Source of the DNA: Ancylostoma caninum
Taxonomy: Eukaryota; Nematoda; Chromadorea; Rhabditida; Ancylostomatidae
Direction: 5' to 3'
NCBI GenBank assembly: GCA_037903475.1
Contig: JBAJFG010000106.1
Coordinates: 62,001-126,000 of the forward strand
DNA length: 64,000 nucleotides
Shown here in pieces: positions 37,542 through 50,100 of this stretch. The translations under genes and the position numbers were made by a program. Under the pieces are notes generated by a model, which did no database searches, was not told the origin of the DNA, and saw only the letters and a program-made list of their open reading frames with translations. Within the stretch, counting starts at the first letter, position 1, and the number at the start of each line of letters is the position of its first letter.

Positions 37542-40160
37542 GTGTACCTCACATTAACATAGTATCTCGAAAAAAGAATCTTTACGTGAGTCCTGCTTTC
37601 GAAGGTAGCATCCTGCACAAGATGAATTGATAGTATGCGTGCACAACCAAAAGTATGAAATTTAGTCTTAAGGATGGCGACTTACGGCAGTACACCGCCG
37701 CAAGGTTACTGGCGACATAATTGAGTCATTTTACTGGCAATGAGAACGAAGGGCTTACAAACACAATTATTAGAGGGAGAGTCGTATTTCATTCCATACC
37801 TATTGACCAACAAAATGTTAGAGGAGTGCACAGCAGTTCTGCTAGAGGTCGTGTCGCCATCTTGCAAATATTGATTTGTTCTTCACGCTTCCTTTGTGTA
37901 TGCTCCATGAGTGTTCATCGAAAAGTAAACAAATATGAACTCAATAAACATGTATTTACTAAGCAAAGAACATCTTTTCTTGCTATTCTTCTCAGAATAT
38001 GGAACTGATAGAAGAATCCGTCACACATTTGACCCATTGGCCACTAGGAATGCAGCCGAGGAAAAAATGTCATCAGCGTGCTCGTCAGTCCTTGCATCTT
38101 GCCATTTCTTCACAGCAGTGCATCACTCCTTGCGTAGATGAATATCCATTTTTCAGTGAACTAAACAAACAAACGCCTTCTGTCGGCTGAATCTCTAGCA
38201 AGCTTTGAAGGTAACATCCACTATAATCTTCATTTCCTATTTCTAGTGTAGTTTTGAGCCTGGGCAGTGGTTCTAGTGGATACGGAAGGTGCACCGCCAT
38301 AGGTATCAGAATTTTCCTGATGTGTGTATGGGGGGGTTAGATCATGTGTATTTTTGTTAACAACCACTCTTTTCCACTACGATGAAAATTGCATTGATTT
38401 CCTGGTTCCTCCATTCCCACCATGCCCAAAATGGCCATTTTTTTCTAAAAGGCCAAACTGGGACCAAATTTGACAAACACTTGGAATCTAACGAAAACTG
38501 ATCATTGCTTTCTTTCTCACCAGAATGCTAAAACTTTAGTTACATTAGAATAAAATGCAGCAAAATTATCATTGAGGCTGCCATTATGCTCAAAGTAATG
38601 GAAGAAATGACATCGAAGACCAATTTTCAAATCTAACTTTAGGAAAACTTTCTCCAATGAACAAGGGTACGCCTTTGAAATCAAGAACATTGCTTTAACG
38701 CTCAAGTATAACGTCGGTTTCCCTCTGCTCAGAATTGCGTAAGCAGTCAAGCGGTGGCTAGACAAGCAGAAGAGGTTCACCTATTTATCAAATTGACCCG
38801 CCGAATCAACGCTTTTTCGCCGGAGAGAAAACTGAGAGAAACATTATGTAGATTTATGGACTACGGTAGAGTGCTTAATTTTGAGCACGGTGAGCAAGTA
38901 CTATAGTCCAGGAAAGTTCCACTGTTTGAGAGCTGGGCTTTTTCGCGAAAATTAGCATGCAAAATACGTGACGTAGAGCAGATTTTTTCGTTTTTGTTAT
39001 TCTTCTTCGAAGGTGTTCAAAGAAGACTCCGCCTACCGGGATGATATCCTTCACTGCCCTGCCTTCCATGAGCAACTAGAACCGCTATTTTAAGTTGTTT
39101 GTATTGAGGTCGCTGTCTCTTCTTATATAAAAGTAGCCCTCATCTCTAGGTTCAAAGCAAGTGGAGAATCTCAAGCAACGAGCGGCTCTCCTCTTCCTCG
39201 CATAGACGCATACATTGGCATAAGGCAATTTCTGGCTATGTGACACCGCGATTTCTAACTCACCACCAGCAACAGAAGAGGAGAAGTATTGAAACTTTCC
39301 TTCCAGTATGGGTTATAAGATAGTTGCCGTTCTGCACGTATGTTTTCAAAAAAAAAAACTCGATTTGTATAAATACCTAGTAGGGTTTCTCCTCTTCTGC
39401 CAAAAAACTGCCCCTATAATCTGGCTAGCTCTTTCCTAGAATTTTTTTTGGAGGTTTACGATAAAATGCCAAATTTCAAAGTCATGTAGAAATTTCATAT
39501 TATTATTGTCTGTTCAGTTTTCGTTTCGTGCATGAACCTTATACGAAAACTAAACATAGAAGTAGGCTCCCTCCCACACTCATCAGTAAGGTGAAGGAAG
39601 CCTACTAAATTTTGTTTCTAAAGCTATGTCTGTTATGTGCACGCATTTCCGAAATATTTATTTATTTATTGATACACTTAAGCAAAGTAAAGGCGTGAAA
39701 CTAAAACAAAAAGAAAATTTAACCTTAACATACAGTGATCAGTAGAAAAAACAGGAATGGGTGGGAATAATGGTGAGTATGCCTTCTAAATGTTTAGACT
39801 TGAAACTTAAAATTGGTTTTGGATTGATATACCACCACATGTACAAATAATGCATTGGAATATAATCAACCAGAAAATGTTGATTATACGGCACTGAGTT
39901 TATTGAATCAAAATTGCTTATCTGTAGGTGACACTGATCGAATGGATGTATTGAAAGGATGGAATAGGTGGACGTATTTATTGATTACAGATATCTAATT
40001 TATGATGAAAAGTATTGAATCGGCAATCAGCTAGTCATATTGTAATCAGAACATTTCTTTTATAAATGTTTGAGTTCTAGAGGTATGTGTGTTGAATTTA
40101 TATAAAATGTAATTATTTTTGAACAAACAACTTATGTATGAACTTCCAATTACAAATTGA
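37542..40160. other. Stretch without recognised features
   Basis: AT-rich. The ORFs at 38517-38780 and 38875-39075 (minus) have no recognised domain. Confidence 0.45.
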
Positions 40161-40167
40161 CTGTAGT

Positions 40168-40476
40168 TCATGGTCCTAAGCGTAGGCCTTTTCTATTAAA
40201 GCAGGTGAGGGCGATTCTCAAATTTTCAGTATAAGTGGTGGCTTTTTTAATTCCGATTGAAATATTAGTGGAAAAGTGTGGGAATCGCTTAATAGCAAGG
40301 CTTAAAGAATCAGTCCTATTATACATTTTTGTTATTATAGCGTTGTTATGTATATTAATTTCCAAATCCAAATAGATACATTTGTAATTGGACTCACACG
40401 TAGTTTCCAACGATAGTACTCTATGATAGACTTCATCCAAAATTGCTAAAATTGCACTGTCTAATGTATCATGCAA
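40168..40476 (-). pseudogene. Reverse transcriptase C-terminal fragment, Penelope-like type
   Basis: A 102-codon frame containing YLDLEINIHNNAIITKMYNR, DSLSLAIKRFPHFSTNISIG and IKKATTYTENLRIALTCFNR. It follows the F-LDL-I-...-I.T..Y.K..DF...I..FPH..S..P pattern after the catalytic core of Penelope-like and related reverse transcriptases. No catalytic YxDD and no remaining domains were seen in flanking sequence. A truncated copy abutting the gypsy element. Confidence 0.55.
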
Positions 40477-40656
40477 TTATTGGAACTGACCCCTGACCTT
40501 TACCAACCCACATCTGTGATCTGGGATATTCCCGTCATTCTGGAATCTTCCTGGCTCCTATGAGGGTCACGTTTTCCATCATTCGTATTCCTATCGTCTA
40601 AAAAACCTGCATCCAAGCCACCGTTCAAGGGCACAACAACTGGCGATCAGGCCGTT

Positions 40657-41589
40657 CTACTCACCATGCCCAGTCCTGCACCAGCTGCTCCTGATGAGAC
40701 CCAAGCATGGCTCGCCCAGATCCTTGCCATGCAATAACAGCAACTCCAGCATCCGACCGAGCTGATGGCCTCTCTCATCGACCAAAATCGGATGCCCTCG
40801 CCGACGACTCCACCAATGCCAATCGCCGATTCATATGGAGACCTTGTACGAGATCTGCCCGCCTTCAACTACGACGAGGACGATGATGCCACGTTCGATG
40901 CATGGATCAAACGCTATGGCCGGGTAATCGATGATCGCGGATCTATGCTTTCCGAGGAACGCAAGCGCAACCTCATCACCTCAACCTCCGACAAGCTAGA
41001 TCGAGCAGCGTCCAAGACGTACACCGAACACGTCCTTCCGCTGAAGCCACGCGACATCGACCTCCCCACAACCCTCCTCAACCTGACAAAGTAGTTCGGA
41101 CCCAAGAAGAGGCTGACTTGTTGCCGGTTCGAGTTTCTGCAAAGCACATGACCAGCCCTCTCTGGATCGTATGTGCCCTACCACGAATTCGGTAGCACGA
41201 TAAAGAAGAAGCTTGAGGAAGTCTCCATGAGGGATGTTGATGACGAAACCCTCAAGTTCCTCGTCTCCATTTTTGGCCTGACGGACTCGTCCCACTCGGA
41301 GATGCGCCTACGCCTGAACAGAATCAACCGCTCGACCGAAGGCAACCCTCCGCTGACTCTGGACGACTTCATTAATGACTGTGAGACCTTCGTCACGCTG
41401 CTGTCCGACAACCGTACTATGGGGACAAAGGGAATCAAGCGGCTCACCAAAAGAAGATGGGAGAAATATAAGCTATTCTTCTCGCGAACGGCACCACCGC
41501 TCACGTTCAAACATGCGGCAACACCATACTTCGCATCGATCTCAGAAATCGGAATCGCCGCCAAGGAAACCGAGGAAGAAGCAATTTGA
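40657..41589 (+). pseudogene. Gag-like region of the gypsy element
   Basis: Starts MPSPAPAAPDETQAWLAQIL, with in-frame stops at about 40738 and 41093. It then reads LPAFNYDEDDDATFDAWIKR, FGPKKRLTCCRFE and DETLKFLVSIFGL, matching nematode gypsy Gag proteins (F.YD.D...TFD.W..RY, LPK.PRD, FGP..SL...R). After about 41440 the frame deteriorates, with a basic nucleocapsid-like tail. Confidence 0.75.
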
Positions 41590-41659
41590 ACAAAACCACC
41601 AATGCAAAAAAGTAGTCATGAGCGTCCAAGATTCACGCACCTACCTGAAGGTACACATG

Positions 41660-41830
41660 AAGGGACAGCCGCTCCCGACTCCAACTCTCCACTGGCGCGG
41701 ACATCACTATGATTTCCAAGAAGACTTGGAGTGATATCGAGAGGCCCTCTAGAGAAGCATACACCCTGCCCGTGAAGACAACCTATGGACCATCGATGGA
41801 GATCATTGGATGACTTCAGGATTTTTGATC
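41660..41830 (+). pseudogene. Retropepsin-like region with altered active site
   Basis: One frame reads LQLSTGADITMISKKTWSDI, then PVKTTYGPSMEIIG. In gypsy proteases this position is DTGA; here the codon at 41688-41690 is TCC (Ser), removing the catalytic aspartate. The surrounding ITMISKKTW and the downstream flap-like segment support the assignment. Confidence 0.6.
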
Positions 41831-41974
41831 GCCACCATCGACCAACTAAAGGACGTGGACACTGTTACGTCACCCAATCAACCGACCTTCTCGGACTCGA
41901 ATGGTGCATCCAAATGCCGGACTATCGACAATTCGGAGATGAATATCACTGCAGAATGGCGACTCTCGACAAGA

Positions 41975-42075
41975 TCCGTAACGAGATCGTCACATCTCCG
42001 GTTCGTGTTCATTCCCGGACTAGGACGATGTCCGGGACTAAACACGAACCGGAGATGTGACGATCTCGTTACGGA
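41975..42075. repeat. Perfect 35-bp inverted repeat inside the gypsy element
   Basis: Arms 41975-42009 and 42041-42075 are exact reverse complements (outer TCCGTAACGAGATCGTC) around a 31-nt spacer that itself contains TCCCGGA/TCCGGGA. It sits at the protease-RT junction and looks like an inverted duplication created during element decay. Confidence 0.93.
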
Positions 42076-43220
42076 CCAAGACTAAGGCCAAACTAGTCCT
42101 GAAGCCAGATGCAACGCCCATTTACCGCCAAAGAAGACCAGGGCTCTTTGCCTCTCAATCAGCCGTCAACGCCGAGATCGACGGACTAATGGGCGAAGGC
42201 GTATTATCCGCCGTTGACCACTCGAACTGGGCATCCCCTATAGTCGTCGTGAGGAAAAGCAACGCTACAACTTGGGTTTGCGCTGACTTTTCCACTGGCC
42301 TCAACGACGCATTGATGCTGCACCAGCATCCATTGCCCAGTGATTCACAAAATTGAACGCTGGTCAGCTGTTTTCACAAGTCGATCTCGCCTCCGCCTAC
42401 GTACAAGTTGAAGTGGACGAGACCTTGAAGGAACTCCTCACAGTGAACACTCATCGCGACCTGTTTCGATACAATCATCTCACGTTTGGAGTCAAGTCCG
42501 TCCCCGGGATCTTCCAATAGATCATCGATTCCATGATCGCGGGCCTCACAGGTATCGCTGCATACTTCGATGACATTATTGTGACCGGACGCACCGACGA
42601 TGAACACCGCCAGAATCTAGAAGCTGTCTTCGAAAGGATGAGCGACTATGGCTTCCGGATTGACAAGTGCAACATCTCGATGCAAGAAATGAGGTACCTC
42701 GGCGACATTACCGACAAGAATGGAAAGCGTCCGGATGCGTCGAATTCGTGCTCCGCTAGATGCAGTATTGAGAAAGGACGTCCCGTTCGAATCGACAAAG
42801 CCAAAGAAGTGCTGGCCTCACTGCTGTTCCTCATCCACTTTGACCCAAATCTGGAGCTCATCGTCGCCGCAGATGCCTCCGAGTACGACACTGGAGCAGT
42901 TATCCTTCATCGCTTCGCAGACGAAACTGAGAAGGCCATCAGTCACACAAGTCGAAGCCTCACCGCCACGGAGAAGAGATACGGACAGATTGAAAAGGAA
43001 GGACTCGCGTTTGTCTACGCAGTCCGAAAATTCCACTGGTACTTGTTTGAGCGCCCCTTCACATAATTACGGCCAACAAATCACTAGTCACTATCTTCGA
43101 AAACAAGAAAGGACTACCTACACACAAGGCTAATGAGCTACTGCGATGGTCCTTCATCCTCCGAGAATATGACTTCAAGATTGATTACCGGGGCGCGACG
43201 GACCTTTAACAAGCCGTTGC
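42057..43220 (+). pseudogene. Reverse transcriptase and RNase H region of the gypsy element
   Basis: RT motifs in order: IDGLMGEGVLSAVDHSNWAS with PIVVVRKSN (42160-42290), FSQVDLASAYVQVEV (about 42370), LTFGVKSVPGIFQ (about 42480), YFDDI as the catalytic YxDD (42573-42587), YGFRIDKCNISMQEMRYLGD (about 42650). RNase H and tether follow: VAADASEYDTGAVI, RSLTATEKRYGQIEKEGLA, FENKKGLPTHKANELLRW. Disabled by a frameshift near 42350 and TAG/TAA stops near 42519, 43063 and 43207. Confidence 0.9.
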
Positions 43221-43221
43221 G

Positions 43222-43710
43222 TTGTCCAGACTTATAGCAGAGCAAGCGTTGCCAAGTCAAGACGTCATCATCGCCACAGCTACTGAAGAAGCTCAAGCGG
43301 AATGCCAAACCGCAAAGAAGCTGTTATCTATCGATATGGGCATGATCAGAGAAGAACGCGGTAAGGATGACATTCTACAGAAGGTTGTCGACCATGTACG
43401 CCGAGACGAATGGCCGAAGAAAACTGCGCTTTATATCGTCGCTATAACGCTCTCCGCCAGTTCCACTCCCTTTACAATGACTGCCTTTTTGTCGGACATC
43501 CGATAATCGTTCCCGACGAGATTCCACAGCCGATTGATGACGCTGCTCCATGAAGGACATTCTGGAATAAATAGGATGAAAGCACTCGCCCGACCTTTCA
43601 TGTGCTGGACCAACATAACGAAAGATGTCGAGAATTCCGTCCGCGGGTGTCGAAGTTGTCAAGAAACAACAAAATCTCCCCTGAAAACGGAACTCCACCA
43701 TGGAAAATAG
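43222..43710 (+). pseudogene. Integrase zinc-binding (H2C2) remnant of the gypsy element
   Basis: After the connection segment (SRLIAEQALPSQDV, 43222 onward) a second frame reads LLHEGHSGINRMKALARPFM and GCRSCQETTKSPLKTELHHG (about 43540-43700), the HHCC finger in front of gypsy integrases. A frameshift lies near 43510-43540. The DDE core is absent. Confidence 0.8.
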
Positions 43711-43760
43711 AAGATGAGCCGTTGTCTTACATATATACATCTTATATCTTACATATCATA

Positions 43761-45777
43761 CACATTACATACAAAACTTGAGCAAGTGCCAAAAGTTCAC
43801 TCGAAGCTACATCAGCGAATATGTAAGAATTAAGTTTTAAGTCTGAAAAGCAAAAAGCAACCACAACATGGAGTGTCTTCGATTTTAACACCCAACGGAA
43901 ACCATAAACTTCAAATTTAAGGCACATAAGTGGAAAAACAGTCAAATGGTGTTGGAAATTTCACGTGGACCTTCAAGTGTTTTTTGTTAAATACACACGA
44001 GTAATATACCTTTTACAAAGAAAAACTTTACGTCAAAGCTCCGACACTTACATAATCGAGGCATTGTGCAAAACAAAATAAACGTAACGGCGTTAGTCAA
44101 ATGGAACAGAATATACAGCAGAATAAAACGGCTACGAAAGGAAAAGTATAGATTCGGTGAGCGGCAAGAATTGAGTGAGACTTAGTGGTAGTAAAGCGAG
44201 GTAGGCGAGTAGTTAAAGTCAGAAAAGACGTGGTTACCGGCTATTCACGGGCATTCATTGAAAAAAAAGCCGTTCAGTGAGCCCAAAATTATGTCTGATG
44301 AGCCAGATTGTCAGCGAAGGCAGTATTTAAAGCAATTTTAGATAAGAAAGCCCTTAGAACCGGGAAGAGTGAGCAGAATAATTTCCAAAACATGGAGGCA
44401 CGATTGAACTCGATATTATTGTAGACTATTAAGAATAGTCAGAGTTTTTTTTTCTTTGGCGGAAAACCAGAAATTGGTAGCGGATGTTGCGGCTAAGTGA
44501 GTTGGAAAGGCGAGATTCCGGAGAGCAATTGCAGTTGGGGTAGAGATAACAAAACGGACGTATTCAAAACAGGAAGGATCGGAAAGCTTATCGATGAGTT
44601 GCGTCGAATCGATAACATTTTACTCCAAAAATCGAAAATGAGTATATGCCCAGTCAGGTAAAGAATAACGGAAGGAACTGATTTTGATGAGGCTAGAGAC
44701 GTCAGCTGCTTTGGTTAGAATCACGAGACGAGGTCGGCAAAATTTTTGGAGGTCCAGCATCGATTCGAAAAAAAGCGGAGTAGTCAGGCACTCAAAGTGG
44801 CTAGAAAAGTTCAAAAACAGGTTCATGTTCGAAAAATCTTTCCACATTTTCGACATGATAGAATGCGTCACAATCGAGAATAGTGAAGAGAATGCGGCGT
44901 TGCTGCAAACGGCAACCATGTGTATCACTAAATTCTTGCATCTCCCATGCGGAAAAGAAAGTGGCGGAAACAGCAAAAAAAGTCGTGTTGCAGTAACGCG
45001 GCAGCAACGAGTGGAATCTCGCCTTTCCAACTCACTTAGCCGCAACATCCGCTACCAATTTCTGGTTTTCCGCCAAAGAAAAAAAAACTCTGACTATTCT
45101 TAATAATCTACAATAATATCGAGTTCAATCGTGCCTCCATGTTTTGGAAATTATTCTGCTTACTCTTCCCTGTTCTAAGGACTTTCTTATCTAAAATTGC
45201 TTTAAATACTGCCTTCGCTGACAATCTGGCTCATCAGACATAATTTTGGGCTCACTGAACGGCTTTTTTTTCAATGAATGCCCGTGAATAGCCGGTACTA
45301 CCACGTCTTTTCTGACTTTAACTACTCGCCTACCTCGCTTTACTACCACTAAGTCTCACTCAATTCTTGCCGCTCACCGAATCTATACTTTTTGCTTTCG
45401 TAGCCGTTTTATTCTGCTGTATATTCGGTTCCATTTGACTAACGCCGTTACGTTTATTTTGTTTCGCACAATGCCTCGATTATGTAAGTGTCGGAGCTTT
45501 GACGTAAAGTTTTTCTTTGTAAAAGGTATATTACTCCTGTGTATTTAACAAAAAACACTTGAAGGTCCACGTGAAATTTCCAATACCACTTGACTGTTTT
45601 TCCACTTATGTGCCTTAAATTTGAAGTTTATGGTTTCCGTTGGGTGTTAAAATCGAAGACACTCCATGTTGTGACTGTTTTTCGCTTTTCAGACTTAAAA
45701 CTTAATTCTTACATACTCGCTTATCTTGGTTTCGAGTGAACTTTCGGCACTTGTTCAAATTTTGCATGTAATTTGTG
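43761..45777. mobile_element. Long foldback element: arms about 760 bp, 492-bp centre
   Basis: 43761-44519 and 45012-45777 are highly similar reverse complements with only scattered substitutions and small indels. The inner ends match at GTTGCGGCTAAGTGAGTTGG and AAGGCGAGATTCC. The outer ends decay gradually (TTACAT.CAAAA.TTGA.CAAGTGCC). The centre (44520-45011) carries ORFs on both strands without known domains. The left end begins about 60 bp after the last gypsy coding remnant. Confidence 0.93.
44520..45011. other. Unique centre of the foldback element
   Basis: Contains an open minus-strand frame (44620-45048, 142 codons, no ATG-supported domain) and an overlapping plus-strand frame (44684-45103). 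Neither resembles a transposase or any known family. Confidence 0.4.
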
Positions 45778-45783
45778 CCTCGT

Positions 45784-46400
45784 TTTCTAAGCATCTAATG
45801 TAATCATGCGAAGTTTATGCAATGAATTCGTCAATCTTGACATCTTTGGGCGATCGGCTATCTCTGAACTTATTTTTAAAGTCATAAACTTCGCGTGAGT
45901 TTTACGCTATGACCAGTCTTACACCTTCTTAGAAGTGCATACTGTGTGTTTTCTATGAGTTTTTGATTCGCGATCAAAATCGAAGGAAGAAAAATTTGCG
46001 ACCGAATAGCTCACGGTCTATTGGGAAGCCGATTCCAAGCCAAAGGAACAGCAAGAATACCGCTCACCTTCGTCGAAGAATGATCAAGTTTAATGTCATT
46101 AACCATAATTAGCCGAAAATCGCGTCGGCTCATCATTTGCTCGCGACTTTATAAAAAATCCTCAGGAAAGAGCCAGCCAGAATATTCAAGCAATTTTCGA
46201 AAGAGGAAGAAAAGTCCTACCGGATGGTTACGTAAGTTGGGCTGGATTTGCTCAAATTGGGCGGGACAGAAAACTTTAGTTGAGCATACTCCAAAACGGC
46301 AATTATTTTCGCAACAACCCGATATAATTGCTAAAAAGTTATAATCAGATGTTTATTGAGTAACTTTGCTAACATTATTTTTTCTTAGAGGACATAAATG
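45784..46400. other. Stretch without recognised features
   Basis: Short ORF 46093-46344 (plus) without a recognised domain. Confidence 0.45.
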
Positions 46401-46409
46401 GTTTTTAAA

Positions 46410-47110
46410 GGTAGCACCCACCCAAAAACGTCACTCAGATTTTAGCGCTATCTTGGGTTTCTGGCTGCGAGGAGCATGAAAAATGTGGTCAATTTTGTCA
46501 AAACTCACTTTAAAATGGTTTTCGTATGCTACCATTTTGCTGCATTATAGCAAAGCGGCCGAGTTACGCTAAAGGAGTAGATCAAGGAGGTCGATAACGC
46601 TGCCTTTATTATTAACGAATTTCTTGGCGCAACTAGATAGTCGACTAATTTTTCAGCCTTTCCGAAGGCGGAGAAGCACAAACGAATAGGAAATGGAGTG
46701 TTTACCACGGATACATGCCTCAAGAAAAGAAACAAAACTTCAAAGCGCTAGCAAATAGAAATTCACACTATATTTGAAAATTCGAAAGTTTTGGGAAAAA
46801 GAAGAGGTTGTACGGTCTTGGAACATCTGAAAGAGCGTACATGGGGTAGACAGATCATTACGATGTAAAAATTCTCGAAATGAGCATGGAAAATAAGTTT
46901 TCTTCGGAAAACTGATGGACTGTGGCAGAAAACAGCTGATTCGTTGATCGCGCCAGATCTCATCCGCGGATATCCGCACACCGGGTCTAACTTGTTATAT
47001 CTTGGGAACGCTGATGCCTTCGGCGGTGCAACTTGCGTACAATTACTGGGACTATCCAAACTCCAGAACATTCAAATTTTTGGAGGGTGAAGATTATCGT
47101 GGGTGCTGCC
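46410..47110. mobile_element. TIR element family P, copy 1 (701 bp)
   Basis: Ends GGTAGCACCCAC and GTGGGTGCTGCC (11 of 12 pair), flanked on both sides by TTTAAA (46404-46409 and 47111-47116), consistent with a TTAA-type duplication as in piggyBac. It contains no transposase. It is homologous along its length to 55000-55824. Confidence 0.75.
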
Positions 47111-47116
47111 TTTAAA

Positions 47117-50100
47117 GGATCGGCCGCTGGACAATCGCAACAGTAAGTTGAACACCTTGAATGGCCACCTACCTGCGAAGATACTGTCGTGGACACATAT
47201 GCCGCTCTGGACATTAGGGTTCCGTCGCGCCAACTAACGCCTTTGACAGGATGTGTGCATGTGGTTCAGCGGGGGCGTGTCTACGAAATTCGTACCATTT
47301 GCAGGGTTCCGTGCCGGGACCCATCACGGAACACTCGTCCGCGCTGTGGACACACATGAAATACCGCCATCTTTTTCTGTGTTTTTTCGCGTGTTTCACG
47401 CTACGTCATCGTTGTCAATGTTCATCGTCCCTAAAAACCGCGATATATCGCAAAATCTTCAAAACAAAAATTTCCGTGAGTTCTGCCTTTAAGCATATGA
47501 AAATCGGTGTGATGTCTTATGTAGTTTGAAAAATGTTGCTTGAAATCGTTTTTTTTTTCGCGTGCATCTTATTGTGAGCGATTTTTATGACATTTACGTC
47601 CGTTTATTTTCCGTTCTTTAATAATTATAGGAGATATATAGGGGTGATTCGGGTGAAATGTAAGTGGGTTTTCTATATTGGAAATGTTGCCGTAACTGTC
47701 ATAACTATTTATAAGTACTTATGCCAGTTATAAGTACTCTTTTGTCGGTTGCCGTAACTGTTATTTATTTATTTTTATTTGTTTAATACACTGATTGAAG
47801 AAGCAAATCAGTGCGCCAAAAAAACCATGTCATATTAGTGCCAAGCCCAAAAACCTGTAACGGAAAAAGTAAGGTGACTAATCCATGAGTTCCTCCTCAG
47901 ATATAAAGAGTTGGGAATTCCATCTGAGACATCATGACAAGCAGACACGCATGACCGCCAAGAACCCTGACGTAAAATGAACTCATATCCACACGTGTTG
48001 GCCACGTGCCCACTAGCGCGATGCTGCCTGGAGTATGTCGGAACTTCGGCACGCAGGTATGCCAAATGAACCCCTGCGGAACCGACATACTGAATAAGAT
48101 GTAAGATAAGCGCAGGGGGATAGTGGGAACAGTGTGGCATAGCTTGTGTTAGACAAAGCAAAATAAGGACTACTCTTCTGTCAAATGGAGAAGCCCAAAT
48201 GTTCTTCTTAGTAACAGAAGTCATAGAAACAAACAAGGCGAAACACCAGCTAAGGAACTGTGTAAGATCAACCTGATTTAACTTACTTTTGAAAAGTTTG
48301 CTATTGCCTGACTGAAGAACCCCAAGCGGAAATTTCTCAAGCTATCTGGCACAGCGATGGAACAACGAATTGAAGAGCAACGTATAATTTTTCTGAAGCC
48401 AAGTTCTTGTTTTATTATTCGAAAACAGAAAACAAGATCAATGATAAGGAAGTCTGCGCTCCGGAAAATCTAGTCCGAAGTACTTCATACTTTTCCCTGC
48501 TGAATATCAGTTTCTTTGAATTTTAGATGCAAACGTGCGACAGTAGCAGATTCCTGGTCTGGAGTATGCTGAAATCGCGTTCCAGAAGTTCACAGATTCT
48601 TGCGGTCGCAGTTCTTTCTAGTAGAGGCATTTAATCCTGATTGGATTGCTGGGAAGGTGCACTGCATAGAAAAAGCGCTGAATTGTTGAAGAAAGCTATC
48701 AGCGCGTTGCGAACCCACTTATGTAAATTTCTAATAGCGCTTTTTCTCCTCTTTCGAATGCTGCTGAACTATTCTGGCTAACTCTCTCCTGAGATTTTTT
48801 CTATAGAGTTGAACAAATGACGCGATTTCTAGGTGGTAATGGTTAGTGACTTCAAACTTAAACAAACTGTATCAAAGGTTCCTATGACTTCTTATTTGTT
48901 TGAGCACGTAATCATCTTCCCAATGGACTGCGAACTATTGGATCGCGAGGCGCTCTTACGTCGATTTTGAACCCCAAGGCAACTATGGTCGTGCCTCTCA
49001 GCTTGTTCCTTGGCGATGAGGCGTTGGGTGCAGTCACGCGGCCTAAACCTTATCCTATCATTTGAACGTTGAGGGCGGGAACGGATGCTCCTTATATCAC
49101 AGTTTCAAAACATTTGACTTCAATCCACTAGGTAAAGAAGGCGCGGAGGTGAACACCCCAAGATCTTACTGATGGCCTGCGTCTCACTCGCTGTAATATC
49201 TTTTCTAACTTAAGTTTTCGCACTAAAAACTCCCCATTTCTGGACCGTGTAATTACCTTAGATGGGGCACGATTCCGGTATGATAACAGAAAGCGCGAAT
49301 ATGTGTCAGCAGAGATGTTCGAACACCTCTAAGTTTCCCTTAACCAGATCATCACCCTAGGAAGGTAGGTTGTGGCAAAAGAATGATGGTGTGTAACGGT
49401 GCGATCTACTGTAGGCTTCTCCGACCTAGACATTGAGAATAGGGTCTGACTACTGTAATTTCGAGTTGGTATCCAATAATCTACTGTAGATGTAGTCGGT
49501 AGGGGTGAACAGAAGGAGGTTTTTGACTGCTCCAGAGTTATGTCAGGCTTCACACTTTAAAACTCATCCGGCAAAAACTGATGCAGCGAGGTATCGAGGC
49601 TCTCACTCAATGCCCTCATTCTTTAGACAATTACCCTACTGTATTTCTTTTTTTAGCGCTCCAAAAGCAACCGTTTTACTGCAATAGATTGATGACCTGG
49701 AGCATGCTGCGATGTCTTTTCAGAAGTCTCTGTTGTCATTTCAGTTTCCGTTGTAAATGTGTGTGCTAAATTTATGAGCGACGTTGTGTTTGAGCCGAGC
49801 TAGAACACTTTGAACTTGAGCGTCCATTTCGGCAAATACATATGTTCAAGCCGCGTTCTATCGTTTTGAACTGGATTCTTTGTTCTGACTATTTGCACTT
49901 TTCTTATGTTTGTCCGATTTAAAACGACTGCGATTAGAGGTAGTACCACGGCCAAATCTTTGTGTCGAGTTGTTGCCGAATTCTCGAGTTTTGACGTACG
50001 TGGAACACATATCCAATGATGGATAAGCGCGAAACACGTGATAAATCAACGAAATTGGGGTGGGTGCGTGTTGTTGGACGCGTGCCCCTTGGACGTTTGT

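Larger units (their letters stand above)
40500..43700 (+). mobile_element. Decayed Ty3/gypsy-type LTR retrotransposon (no LTRs detected)
   Basis: Gag-, protease-, RT-, RNase H- and integrase-zinc-finger-like segments follow one another in gypsy order over 3 kb, spread over several frames and interrupted by stops. A primer-binding-like ACTGGCGATCAGGCC at about 40640 precedes gag. The integrase core (DDE) and both LTRs are missing or unrecognisable; the right end abuts a foldback element at 43761. GC content and codon quality differ visibly from the AT-rich surroundings. Confidence 0.88.

Noticed and set aside
44620..45103. Opposed 139-142 codon ORFs in the centre of the foldback element
   Set aside because: No transposase-like motif on either strand; overlap the inverted arm; likely chance.
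47835..48236. 133-codon minus ORF with hydrophobic stretches
   Set aside because: Two competing frames, no splice-consistent borders and no known family.
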